Shown here: positions 37,357-45,540 of the stretch, piece by piece
How the letters are laid out: each line of letters begins with the position of its first letter
How positions within the stretch are numbered: the first letter of the stretch is position 1
Notes under the pieces: model-generated
The model's input: only the letters and a program-made list of their open reading frames with translations
Databases searched by the model: none
Told to the model about the DNA's origin: nothing
NCBI GenBank assembly: GCA_965230345.1
Contig: CBDDKR010000001.1
Coordinates: 806,001-870,000 of the forward strand
DNA length: 64,000 bases
Direction of reading: 5' to 3'
DNA from: JADKBO01 sp965230345
Lineage (GTDB): Bacteria; Bacteroidota; Bacteroidia; Chitinophagales; Saprospiraceae
Position numbers and translations under genes: made by a program

Positions 37357-38391
37357 TTAGTAATTCTTTATTTCTAATATCTCATTGATGATCTGATTCC
37401 TGTAATCTGATATGTGTTCGATCAGTAGTCTGAATAAAGGTATTTTTTCTTCGGATTGATCGAAAGTTGATTTTAGTTGTTTATCAAGTTCTTTTATGGG
37501 TTGAGTATTACTTCTTTTCTTGGTATTCCGAAAATCGTCAATGATGGAAATGTGCTGGGTAGCTTTTATCCTTTCTAAGCCTAATCTAAGTTGGTTAAAT
37601 TCATAATCAGTTAGGTTTAATAAATAGTGATAGATGTCGTCTCGTCGGATGATTAACTGATGGATTAAATTCAATGGGAGTAATCGCTCGCTATGTGAAA
37701 TCTGAGTTTTCATTAGCATGAGTTCATCTAATAATTTGTATTCGGCGTAGGAATTTATACTAGTGTTTTGTTTTAGGTTTAAAGCATCCAATAATAAATT
37801 TCCTGCAAGAAAGTTGTTTTCGTCCTTGAATAATACTTCAAAAATGATGTAATCTGCATCAAATTTTGGAGTGAATTCAACTCTTAATTTTTGCCACTTA
37901 TCTGATGTGATGGGTGCTGATTTGTATATACAATATGTTTCTTCAGAACCAATCTTTTTGATACTGATTACTAATCGCACAGGATTGTTAAAACGGTGTA
38001 TTGAATCTTTCCCAAATACAAGAGGACTTGAAAGGTTTTGACTTTGAGCGACATGCAAAGTGAAGTAATAATGCATCCCTTTTTGAAGCGTTTCAGTTAG
38101 TTCTTGGCCAATACCTTCATAACTTCCATTTGGCCTTGTAACCATTCCGATGTATTTCTCTCCATCTTTAGGCTCCATCTTGACACCAAAATATCCAGGT
38201 TGAATATCGTAAGGTGATTGATCGGGGAATTTCTCTTTTCCCATGTCATACCAGTTTTTTGCAGCCCCACCGAATCTTATGGGTTTTGTTAGTTCCTCAA
38301 AGGATGGGTTGTTGAATTGTATTCTTTTTTGACTAATCCCCTTTGAAGTTGTAAAGGTCAAAGAAAGAATCAAAAGTATGTGTTTAATCAT
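37357..38391 (-). CDS. secreted hypothetical protein with jelly-roll-like N-terminal domain
   Basis: A 344-residue exported protein (signal MIKHILLILSLTFTTSKGIS). Residues about 22-205 resemble a carbohydrate-binding-like jelly roll: IQFNNPSFEE, the GQELTETLQKGMHYYFTLHVAQS stretch split by GMHYYFTLHV, and DKWQKLRVEFTPKFDADYII. The C-terminal 130 residues are helical (LDELMLMKTQISHSERLL). Proteins with this N-terminal pattern are found in T9SS-type gene sets, often with an OmpA domain. This one has none and no sorting domain. Function unknown. Confidence 0.6.
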   Translation of the reverse strand: MIKHILLILSLTFTTSKGISQKRIQFNNPSFEELTKPIRFGGAAKNWYDMGKEKFPDQSPYDIQPGYFGVKMEPKDGEKYIGMVTRPNGSYEGIGQELTETLQKGMHYYFTLHVAQSQNLSSPLVFGKDSIHRFNNPVRLVISIKKIGSEETYCIYKSAPITSDKWQKLRVEFTPKFDADYIIFEVLFKDENNFLAGNLLLDALNLKQNTSINSYAEYKLLDELMLMKTQISHSERLLPLNLIHQLIIRRDDIYHYLLNLTDYEFNQLRLGLERIKATQHISIIDDFRNTKKRSNTQPIKELDKQLKSTFDQSEEKIPLFRLLIEHISDYRNQIINEILEIKNY

Positions 38392-38691
38392 ATAAGTATC
38401 AGGTGTTTTGGAGATCTACTGGATAATTGTGAAAATACGATTTTAAATTAAACTCAAGATTTTAAATCACTTCGTTAGTATTGCGAATCAATATAACCCT
38501 TCAGACGAATAAATTCTCTTTTTTATGTTAAAGCAATTCATTCGCTGAGTAGGAATGAATAAAATCTTTCTCAGGAACTTTTATAACTATGTCATTTCAA
38601 CACAAAAAGAATGGGGAATTTGAAATGATATGATGTGTCGAATGCTTAGATTTGCGCCCTCAATGGTTATTCTTGAATTAAGTGCTTCAGT
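38392..38691. other. 300-bp divergent intergenic region with possible MITE remnant
   Basis: Between the jelly-roll-like gene and L-serine dehydratase. At 38458-38473 it holds TTTTAAATCACTTC-like sequence equal to the right end of the MITE-like element, without a recognisable left end or a matching 3-bp flank. The promoter of the dehydratase gene is at 38619-38654. Nothing else stands out. Confidence 0.5.
38619..38654 (+). promoter_or_regulatory. promoter of L-serine dehydratase gene
   Basis: -33-like TTTG at 38619-38622 and -7 TAGATTTG at 38647-38654, spaced 24 bp (a little long). The ATG is 38 bp after the -7 box. Confidence 0.45.
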
Positions 38692-40098
38692 ATGGAAAGA
38701 ATCAGTGTTTTCGATATCTTCAAAATAGGAGTTGGTCCCTCTAGTTCTCACACTTTAGGTCCGTGGAAAGCCGCTATAGAATTTGGTCAACAGGTTGAAA
38801 GTATATTGCAAGTTGATCGCGTAGAAATTCACCTTTTTGGTTCTCTATCCAAGACAGGTAAAGGGCACGCAACGGATTTGGCTGTTCAATTAGGTCTATG
38901 CGGTCATGACCCTAAGACGATTGATGTTGGATTAATTCAGAATTATCTTAACGAAATTGAGCAAGAGTGTATACTGAAAGTTGGGACTAAATCAATTCCT
39001 TTTAATGCAAGTACTGATATTATTTTTGAAAATACGATAACCAAGGAACATCCAAATACGTTGGTCTTTAAGGCATTCTATGAAGAACAGTTACTCTCCG
39101 AAGAAGTTTATTATTCTGTTGGCGGTGGTTTTATTTGTCAGCCTGGTAGAGAAAATAATGAATCGAAATCCGTAGAGTTGCCGTATCCCATTGATTCTGG
39201 TGAGGATATTCTTAGGTATACTGCTAAGACAGGAATGTCTATTTCAGATATTGTAAAGACAAATGAACTTAGTTTTAGAACAGGGGATGAAGTCAAAACC
39301 TCTATGAAAGAAGTTTACAATACAATGCTCGAATGTGTTTACCTGGGATGCCATACGGAAGGGTATTTGCCTGGAGGACTTAATGTGAAGAGAAGGGCAA
39401 AGAGATTGAATGATCAACTACTCCATGGTAAAGACTACGATAACGATGGTGATTGGATAAGGGCAATTAGAGATGGTGACAAAACTTTCGATGAAATCAA
39501 TAAATGGGTAAGTTGTTTTGCTCTTGCAGTCAATGAGCAAAATGCTGGACTAGGAAGAATTGTTACTTCTCCGACAAATGGAGCTGCTGGAGTAATTCCT
39601 GCTGTTATGCTTTATTATTATTGTTTTTGCGATTACAAGGGAACCAATGATCTTGAACGATTTTTGTTTACAGCGGGTGAAATAGGATGTATATTTAAGA
39701 AGAAAGCAACGATCTCTGCCGCCGTTGGAGGATGCCAAGCTGAGATAGGTGTTTCTTCTGCAATGGCTGCTGCGGGATTAACGGAGTTGATGGGAGGAAG
39801 CCCCGGACAAGTATTGATGGCTGCAGAAATAGCGATGGAACATCACTTGGGCCTTACCTGTGATCCTATCGGAGGTCTGGTACAGATTCCATGCATCGAA
39901 AGGAATACTATGGGGGCCATGAAGGCAATAACAGCCTCAAATTTGGCCTTAGTAACCAATCCTGATGATGCCATTGTAAATTTTGATTTAGTAGTAAAAG
40001 CCATGTGGGATACGGCTCAGGATATGAATAATAAATATAAGGAAACCTCTGAAGGTGGATTAGCCTTTAATCTTCCAGTTGCATTACCCAATTGTTAA
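38692..40098 (+). CDS. sdaA: L-serine ammonia-lyase, iron-sulfur dependent
   Basis: A 468-residue single-chain enzyme that deaminates L-serine to pyruvate using a 4Fe-4S cluster. The N-terminal beta region carries FKIGVGPSSSHTLGPW. The alpha region has conserved Cys in CHTEGYLPGGL, HHLGLTCDPIGG and VQIPCIERNT, matching the usual cluster ligands, and the ASPTNGAAG-like loop TSPTNGAAGVIP. Length and order match single-polypeptide SdaA. It is followed by a convergent Lrp/AsnC gene, a common regulator of amino-acid metabolism. Confidence 0.92.
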   Translation: MERISVFDIFKIGVGPSSSHTLGPWKAAIEFGQQVESILQVDRVEIHLFGSLSKTGKGHATDLAVQLGLCGHDPKTIDVGLIQNYLNEIEQECILKVGTKSIPFNASTDIIFENTITKEHPNTLVFKAFYEEQLLSEEVYYSVGGGFICQPGRENNESKSVELPYPIDSGEDILRYTAKTGMSISDIVKTNELSFRTGDEVKTSMKEVYNTMLECVYLGCHTEGYLPGGLNVKRRAKRLNDQLLHGKDYDNDGDWIRAIRDGDKTFDEINKWVSCFALAVNEQNAGLGRIVTSPTNGAAGVIPAVMLYYYCFCDYKGTNDLERFLFTAGEIGCIFKKKATISAAVGGCQAEIGVSSAMAAAGLTELMGGSPGQVLMAAEIAMEHHLGLTCDPIGGLVQIPCIERNTMGAMKAITASNLALVTNPDDAIVNFDLVVKAMWDTAQDMNNKYKETSEGGLAFNLPVALPNC

Positions 40099-40125
40099 TT
40101 ATAAAAGAATACGTGGAAAGACGGA

Positions 40126-40590
40126 TTATAATTGATAATCAAGCTTATTCTTAATTTCTGACATGACAAAGGAACTTTGTACCTTACCTAGGTTTGGTAT
40201 AGAGGATAATTTGTTGGTGATAAACTGGTGGTAGTCGTTCATATCTTTACATATTATTTTTAATAAATAGTCGAACATTCCCGCAATATGATAACATTCA
40301 ATCACTTCGTCCAGTTCATTGATGTTGGCCATGAACTGCTCGATGTATGTTTTACTATGATGTTCTAAGGAGACTGAACAATAGGCAATAAGATTGAGTC
40401 CAACTTTTTCTTTGTTTATAACAGCTGTATATCGCTCGATGATGCCTTCATTTTCTAATTTTTTAATCCTCTCATATATCGGAGTATTGGTCATGTTGAG
40501 CCGCGAGGCAATTTCTTTTATGGTCAATTTAGCATCTTCCTGTAGGAGACGTATAATGTTTCTGTCAATATGATCTAAGTTAGCCCTCAT
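40126..40590 (-). CDS. Lrp/AsnC-family transcriptional regulator
   Basis: A 154-residue regulator: N-terminal winged helix-turn-helix (LDHIDRNIIRLLQEDAKLTI, IASRLNMTNTPIYERIKKLE) and C-terminal RAM domain that senses amino acids (CYHIAGMFDYLLKIICKDMN). The open frame reaches 40686, but MRANLDHIDRN at 40590 is the family N-terminus. A minus-strand TATTTTTG (40632-40639) would serve as its -7 box. It is divergent from the Cys/Met PLP gene and convergent with sdaA, both likely targets. Confidence 0.9.
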   Translation of the reverse strand: MRANLDHIDRNIIRLLQEDAKLTIKEIASRLNMTNTPIYERIKKLENEGIIERYTAVINKEKVGLNLIAYCSVSLEHHSKTYIEQFMANINELDEVIECYHIAGMFDYLLKIICKDMNDYHQFITNKLSSIPNLGKVQSSFVMSEIKNKLDYQL

Positions 40591-40698
40591 AAAATAGTAG
40601 ATGATTTTTCTATAAATTGATTCATGTGTTGCAAAAATAGAATAAATAACCATGAATGTTGTTGTTTGTAGATAAATAATCTTCATTTGTGTTTGCAG

Positions 40699-40729
40699 TT
40701 GGTAAAATATCCTAAATGAATTACATTTG
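40699..40729 (+). promoter_or_regulatory. promoter of the Cys/Met-metabolism PLP gene
   Basis: -33 TTG at 40699-40701 and -7 TACATTTG at 40722-40729 are spaced 20 bp, ideal for the Bacteroidota primary sigma factor. The start codon lies 43 bp downstream. The region from 40591 to 40771 is shared with the divergent Lrp gene and is where an operator would be expected. Confidence 0.6.
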
Positions 40730-40771
40730 AACTAGATTTTAAATAAAAACCAAATTCATTTACTAACAACT

Positions 40772-42022
40772 ATGAAGCATAAATTCTCTCCAGAAAGTTT
40801 GATGATGAGCCATGGGTTTAATCCTGAATGGTCAGAAGGAGCCGTGAAAGTTCCAGTATTTCAAACATCCACTTTTGTTTTTAAATCTGCAGAAGAGGGA
40901 AAGGCGTTTTTTGAATTAGCTTATGGTTTGAGGGACAAAAATCAGGGTGAATCTTTGGGCCTCATTTATAGTAGGATAAACAATCCAAATTTGGAAATTC
41001 TTGAAAATCGGCTTTGTCTGTGGGATGAAACTGATGATTGTGCAGTTTTTGAAAGTGGAATGTCTGCCATTAGCACAGTCTTATTGGAATTCTTAAATCC
41101 TGGTGATGTAGTATTGTACAGTAATCCAGTATATGGTGGTACCGATCATTTTATAAATCACTTTTTACCTAGTATTGGAATAGAAGGTGTTGGCTTTTTT
41201 CCAGAAGATTCGAAAGAAGAAATAGAAAAGAAACTAATCGCAACTGGTAAGGCAGATCGCTTGGCTATGATTTATGCTGAAACACCTGCAAACCCCACAA
41301 ATTCTATTATAGATATATCTATGTGTAGAGATTTAGCGGATAAGTATTCACATAAGGATAAAAAGGTGTTGGTAACCATTGATAACACTTATATGGGACC
41401 ATTGTGGTCTCAACCAACAAAACACGGCGCCGACTTAGTGATTTACTCTGCTACTAAATATCTTGGCGGACATAGTGATTTGATTGCTGGAGCAGTATTG
41501 GGAAATGCCGAATTAATGCAAAGGGTGAAGGTTTTGAGAACGTTTTTAGGTAATATGGCAAGTCCACATACTTGTTGGTTGTTACTTAGAAGTCTCGAAA
41601 CACTAAAAGTAAGAATGGAACAACAAATGAAAAGTGCGTCTAAGATCGCAACATTCTTAAATAATCATCCAATGATAGAAAAGGTATACTACCTAGGATT
41701 AATACCTGAAACTCATAAAGACTATGAGGTGTACAAATCCCAGTATAGCTCTCCAGGTGCGATGATTTCTTTTGATATCAAAGGTGGTGAAAAAGAAGCA
41801 TTTAAGTTTCTTAATGGGCTGAATCTATTTAAACTGGCGGTAAGTTTGGGTAGTACAGAAGGTTTGGCGCAACACCCCGCAACAATGACGCATGCAGGAG
41901 TGGATCCAGAGACCAAGGAGAAAATTGGTATTTCTGAAAAATTAGTAAGACTTAGTATTGGTGTCGAAAATGTTGATGACATTTTATACGATATTAATCA
42001 AGCCTTAGAAATACTTTCTTAA
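40772..42022 (+). CDS. cystathionine gamma-synthase / methionine gamma-lyase family PLP enzyme
   Basis: A 416-residue Cys/Met-metabolism enzyme. The PLP lysine lies in YSATKYLGGHSDLIAG. The tyrosine/arginine pair of the substrate pocket is in SRINNPNLEILE (usually YSRxxNPT), and VYGGTDHF binds the phosphate. FGADLVxHS is changed to HGADLVIYSATK. It is a family of synthases and lyases that cannot be separated by eye. The SLGSTEGLAQHPATMTHAGV segment is common to all. Divergent from an Lrp regulator, it more likely degrades methionine or cystathionine. Confidence 0.85.
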   Translation: MKHKFSPESLMMSHGFNPEWSEGAVKVPVFQTSTFVFKSAEEGKAFFELAYGLRDKNQGESLGLIYSRINNPNLEILENRLCLWDETDDCAVFESGMSAISTVLLEFLNPGDVVLYSNPVYGGTDHFINHFLPSIGIEGVGFFPEDSKEEIEKKLIATGKADRLAMIYAETPANPTNSIIDISMCRDLADKYSHKDKKVLVTIDNTYMGPLWSQPTKHGADLVIYSATKYLGGHSDLIAGAVLGNAELMQRVKVLRTFLGNMASPHTCWLLLRSLETLKVRMEQQMKSASKIATFLNNHPMIEKVYYLGLIPETHKDYEVYKSQYSSPGAMISFDIKGGEKEAFKFLNGLNLFKLAVSLGSTEGLAQHPATMTHAGVDPETKEKIGISEKLVRLSIGVENVDDILYDINQALEILS

Positions 42023-42047
42023 TTCTTATGTAGATTTCACAAATTGT

Positions 42048-42210
42048 AAAGTGATTTAAAGGCTGTGTTCAAATTCGGAATTAACTGCTTGTAAGTCAGA
42101 TTAATCCGAAAAATCTTTTGCATAGCCAGAGCTATGGATATTAGTTTTAAGCAGAGCTTGGATTTCAATGAGTTGATTCTAGCATTAGGATTTAGTTTTT
42201 AAATCGCTTC
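42048..42210 (+). repeat. MITE-like dispersed element, copy 3 (163 bp)
   Basis: Termini AAAGTGATTTAAAGGCT and AGTTTTTAAATCGCTTC are imperfect inverted repeats (first base G changed to A). TGT flanks both ends (42045-42047, 42211-42213). The interior matches copies 1 and 2 and includes the perfect stem CATAGC-caga-GCTATG. It ends 8 bp before the -7 box of the polyprenyl synthase gene, so it could contribute to that promoter's upstream region. Confidence 0.85.
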
Positions 42211-42218
42211 TGTATTTA

Positions 42219-42226
42219 TAACTTTG
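42219..42226 (+). promoter_or_regulatory. -7 element of polyprenyl synthase promoter
   Basis: TAACTTTG fits TAnnTTTG. The predicted start site is about 10 nt before the ATG. The -33 position would fall inside the right end of MITE copy 3, which has no clear TTG there. Confidence 0.5.
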
Positions 42227-42242
42227 TAGCAAAAGAATATCT

Positions 42243-43208
42243 ATGCAATTTTTGAAGCCGTATCTTTCTTCATTTGAGCAGTATTTAGCGACCAATCGTT
42301 TCAATTTGGAGCCCAAATCGCTGTACGAACCATTGGATTATCTGTTGGGTCTTGGTGGTAAAAGAGTTCGTCCTTGTTTGGCTCTGTTGAGCTTTGACTT
42401 GTATAAGGATGATATTGAGAAGGTTTTGCCTATTGCAATGGCAGTAGAGCTTTTCCATAATTTTAGTCTGATGCATGATGATATAATGGACGATGCTGAT
42501 CTAAGAAGGGGAGGGCAAACAGTTCATGTCAAGTACGATGAAAATTCTGCAATACTATCGGGTGATCTAATGCTGATAAAGGCATGTCAGTACCTGGAAA
42601 AGTTAGATGTAGAAATATACAAACCCATTATGCATGTATTCAATAAGATGGCAGTGGGTGTCTGTGAAGGGCAAAGATTAGATATGGATTTCGAAACGAG
42701 GAATGATGTATTAATCTCTGAATATATAGAAATGATTACCAATAAGACATCTGTTCTTTTGGCTGCGTCATTGCAAATGGGAGCAATTTGTGCAGAGGCA
42801 GATGAAATGGATCAATATCATATTTATGAGTTTGGTAAAAACATTGGGATTGCTTTTCAAATTCAAGACGATATTCTTGATCTCTACGGAGATGAACAGG
42901 TTGGAAAGAAAATCGGAGGCGATGTAATTCAGAACAAGAAAACATACTTGTTATTAAAAGCTATTGAATTAAGCGATGATAAGACTTATCAGAAATTGAT
43001 TGAGACCCTGCAAATAGAAGATGAAGACCGTAAAGTTATAGAAGTGCGTAAGATGTTTGATCAACTCGTCGTAAAAGAATATGCTTCACAGGTAATGGAA
43101 GCTTATAGAGATTTGGCTGTATCGCATATTCACCAACTAAAAATTAGTGAAGAAAATAAAGTAGGCCTGATAAGCTTTGCTGATTATTTGATTCAAAGAA
43201 AGTTTTAA
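42243..43208 (+). CDS. polyprenyl diphosphate synthase
   Basis: A 321-residue trans-isoprenyl diphosphate synthase. It carries both Asp-rich motifs, MHDDIMDDADLRRG (first) and IQDDILDLYGD (second), plus the GGKRVRP substrate site near residue 37. These enzymes elongate allylic diphosphates with isopentenyl diphosphate to make farnesyl, geranylgeranyl or longer chains for quinones. Chain length depends on residues before the first motif (AMAVELFHNFSL), where Phe at -5 suggests a medium chain. It is an isolated gene, ending at a terminator shared with rpoD. Confidence 0.88.
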   Translation: MQFLKPYLSSFEQYLATNRFNLEPKSLYEPLDYLLGLGGKRVRPCLALLSFDLYKDDIEKVLPIAMAVELFHNFSLMHDDIMDDADLRRGGQTVHVKYDENSAILSGDLMLIKACQYLEKLDVEIYKPIMHVFNKMAVGVCEGQRLDMDFETRNDVLISEYIEMITNKTSVLLAASLQMGAICAEADEMDQYHIYEFGKNIGIAFQIQDDILDLYGDEQVGKKIGGDVIQNKKTYLLLKAIELSDDKTYQKLIETLQIEDEDRKVIEVRKMFDQLVVKEYASQVMEAYRDLAVSHIHQLKISEENKVGLISFADYLIQRKF

Positions 43209-43211
43209 AAC

Positions 43212-43245
43212 AAAAAAGGTCATCTTTTCGAAGATGACCTTTTTT
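43212..43245. terminator. bidirectional terminator with TTCG tetraloop
   Basis: Perfect 15-bp stem (AAAAAAGGTCATCTT and complement) closed by TTCG, with A-run and T-run on either side. It stands between the convergent polyprenyl synthase gene (stop 3 bp before) and rpoD (stop 6 bp after). Confidence 0.88.
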
Positions 43246-43250
43246 TATTA

Positions 43251-44120
43251 TTAGCTACCCAAATAATGTTTGAGTAATTTACTCTTAGAAACGGATCTAA
43301 GTTTATTGATCGCTTTATCTTTTATCTGACGAACTCTTTCTCTTGTCAATCCGAAACGATCTCCAATATCTTCTAGTGACATTGGGTGTTCGATGCCAAT
43401 TCCGAAATATAACTTGATGACGTCCATTTGTCTTTCGGTTAGCGTTGATAGAGATCGCTCGATTTCTGTTCTTAGAGATTCATTGTGAGCTAGACTCTTA
43501 TCTGTGTCTGGAGTACTATTATTCTCCAATACATCTAAAAGAGAGTTGTCTTCTCCTTCAGCAAAAGGTGCATCCATTGACACGTGTCTAGCAGCTACCC
43601 CAAGCGTAGTTTCTACCTCTTCTGCAGGAATTTCTAACAATTCCGCCAATTCGTCTGAGGATGGTTCTCTCTCAAATTCTTGCTCTAGCTCCGAAAAGGC
43701 TCTATTGATCTTGTTTAATGACCCCACTTTGTTTAGAGGAAGTCTAACGATTCTTGATTGTTCAGCTAAAGCTTGAAGAATGGACTGTCTAATCCACCAA
43801 ACTGCGTAAGATATAAACTTAAAACCTCTAGTCTCATCAAATCTTTGAGCAGCTTTAATCAGTCCCAGGTTTCCTTCGTTAATTAAATCTGACAATGAAA
43901 GTCCTTGATTTTGGTACTGCTTTGCTACGGAAACAACAAATCTTAAATTTGCCTTTGTTAATTTCTCAAGCGCTTCTTGATCTCCTTCTTTTATTCGCTT
44001 CGCTAAATCAACCTCTTCCTCTGGAGTCAATAGGTCAACCTTCCCGATTTCTTGTAAATATTTTTCTAACGACTGGCTTTCTCTGTTCGTAATCGATTTT
44101 GTAATCTTAAGTTGTCTCAT
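43251..44120 (-). CDS. rpoD: primary RNA polymerase sigma factor RpoD/SigA
   Basis: A 289-residue sigma-70 protein. It lacks region 1.1 and starts almost at region 1.2 (SLEKYLQEIGKVDLLTPEEE). Region 2 is complete (LRFVVSVAKQYQNQGLSLSD, SYAVWWIRQSILQAL). Region 3 and region 4.2 (LEDIGDRFGLTRERVRQIKD) follow. The short length is normal for the Bacteroidota housekeeping sigma, which reads -33/-7 promoters. It is monocistronic, with a promoter on the minus strand at 44165-44197. Confidence 0.93.
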   Translation of the reverse strand: MRQLKITKSITNRESQSLEKYLQEIGKVDLLTPEEEVDLAKRIKEGDQEALEKLTKANLRFVVSVAKQYQNQGLSLSDLINEGNLGLIKAAQRFDETRGFKFISYAVWWIRQSILQALAEQSRIVRLPLNKVGSLNKINRAFSELEQEFEREPSSDELAELLEIPAEEVETTLGVAARHVSMDAPFAEGEDNSLLDVLENNSTPDTDKSLAHNESLRTEIERSLSTLTERQMDVIKLYFGIGIEHPMSLEDIGDRFGLTRERVRQIKDKAINKLRSVSKSKLLKHYLGS

Positions 44121-44515
44121 TAAACTAGCTGCAGTTTTTAATTACTAATAATACCAAAAGCATGCAAAAATAATACTAATTTTTATTTGGTGTTCAATTT
44201 TTGCAATATTGAAAGCCGTATAACAATGGTCTTACGGAATTCTAACTGGTAATTTTCGTTTTCGATTGAGTATTATGAGAAGTCATAAATTGAAATTTAT
44301 ACATATACGTATGTTACCTGACTCTCAATGGACGCATACATATAATACTACTAAATGGCTCCATATAAATTAGAAGAACCAATACCATTAATTAATTTAA
44401 ACTGAAAAAAGTTCATTATTTTGGATAAATGGAAAAAATATTTTTACTTCGCCAAACTTGATATTAGAATAATTATTTATTCTTATATATTAACAGCATA
44501 TTTTAAAACAGTAGA
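44121..44515. other. 395-bp divergent region between rpoD and START-like gene
   Basis: AT-rich, no ORF. It contains the rpoD promoter (44165-44197). The right half shows several ATATACATATAC-like runs (44300-44345) of no clear meaning. I find no RNA gene or repeat of the MITE family here. Confidence 0.4.
44165..44197 (-). promoter_or_regulatory. promoter of rpoD
   Basis: Minus strand: -33 TTG (44195-44197) and -7 TATTTTTG (44165-44172), spaced 22 bp. The leader would be about 40 nt. Confidence 0.5.
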
Positions 44516-44896
44516 ATGAACAGAGTGAAATTAGAAATGGAGTACATCTTTAAGGCTTCTCCAACCATATTGTATCAGTTTATTACAACACCCAGTTGTT
44601 TAGTTAGATGGTTTTGTGATGAGGTAGATATCAATGGTGAAGAATTTGCGTTTGCCTGGGATGGTGCAGAAGAAATTGCCGAAATGGTGGACGATATTGA
44701 AGATGAAAGAGTAAGATTCAAGTGGGAAGATGCAGATGATGAAGAGGAATATCTAGAATTTAGAATGTACAAGTCTGATGTTACCAATGAGACAATATTG
44801 GAAATTACGGATTATTGTGATGATGATGAAGTCGATTCTACACGGGATTTATGGGACAGACAGATTGTGAAGTTTAAGCAAGAATGTGGAGGTTAA
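44516..44896 (+). CDS. START-like domain protein
   Basis: A 126-residue acidic protein with an SRPBCC/START-like fold pattern: YIFKASPTILYQFITTPSCL at the start, RFKWED, YLEFRMYKSDVTNETILEIT and a final helix with WDRQIVKFKQ. Small proteins of this type, conserved in Bacteroidota, have no tested function. They resemble AHSA1 or lipid-binding domains. It is upstream of tRNA-fMet, with a tRNA promoter just after its stop. Confidence 0.75.
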   Translation: MNRVKLEMEYIFKASPTILYQFITTPSCLVRWFCDEVDINGEEFAFAWDGAEEIAEMVDDIEDERVRFKWEDADDEEEYLEFRMYKSDVTNETILEITDYCDDDEVDSTRDLWDRQIVKFKQECGG

Positions 44897-44916
44897 TTGA
44901 AAAAAAACTTCTAATA

Positions 44917-44947
44917 TTTTGCGAATATAAAAATTGTTGTATATTTG
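44917..44947 (+). promoter_or_regulatory. promoter of tRNA-fMet
   Basis: -33 TTTTG (44917-44921) and -7 TATATTTG (44940-44947), spaced 18 bp, typical of Bacteroidota stable-RNA genes. The tRNA starts 31 bp later. Confidence 0.65.
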
Positions 44948-44977
44948 CACTCCCTTAAAGAAAGGGATACACTATAT

Positions 44978-45050
<73 letters not shown>

Positions 45051-45056
45051 CTAAAT

Positions 45057-45094
45057 GGGAATAAAACATATGATTTGTTTTGTTCCCTTTTTTT
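45057..45094 (+). terminator. terminator of tRNA-fMet
   Basis: GGGAATAAAACA pairs with TGTTTTGTTCCC (one mismatch), followed by a run of seven T after CCC. Confidence 0.7.
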
Positions 45095-45540
45095 ATGTCT
45101 AAACTTCAAGATTTATAAACCGTTTAGGATTATTTTCTTTCTTTACGATTTATATAATTAATCGTATTGCGTAATCTCAAAAGGCTACACAGTAAACTCA
45201 ATTGCCCTTTATATTATAAAAGTGAATCTGTTTAATTAACCATTAAGATCAAATTCTTAAGAAGATTAAACTTGTTTGTTGAGGGTATGCTTGATCAAAC
45301 CAAATTCGCTACCGATTCATAAGAGTTCTTCTATTTGAGAACAAAGTTAATTGCGTACTCAACCTTACAGGTAAATGTATGAAAGACGAAAGGTGCAATA
45401 TCTGTCTATAGTATAAATACTGAATTATATTCATCCAAAATTTGGAATGCTAGCTTTTAACCAGTTTGAGGCTTTATTTACATTATTGGTGACAGGAATT
45501 GAAGTAGTTTAACAAAAACGGTTTTATTTGTCTTGATTTA
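45095..45540. other. about 450-bp intergenic region before the TPR kinase gene
   Basis: AT-rich with no ORF or RNA structure that I recognise. It must carry the promoter of the TPR kinase operon, but no clear TAnnTTTG element is close to its start. No member of the MITE-like repeat is found. Confidence 0.35.
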
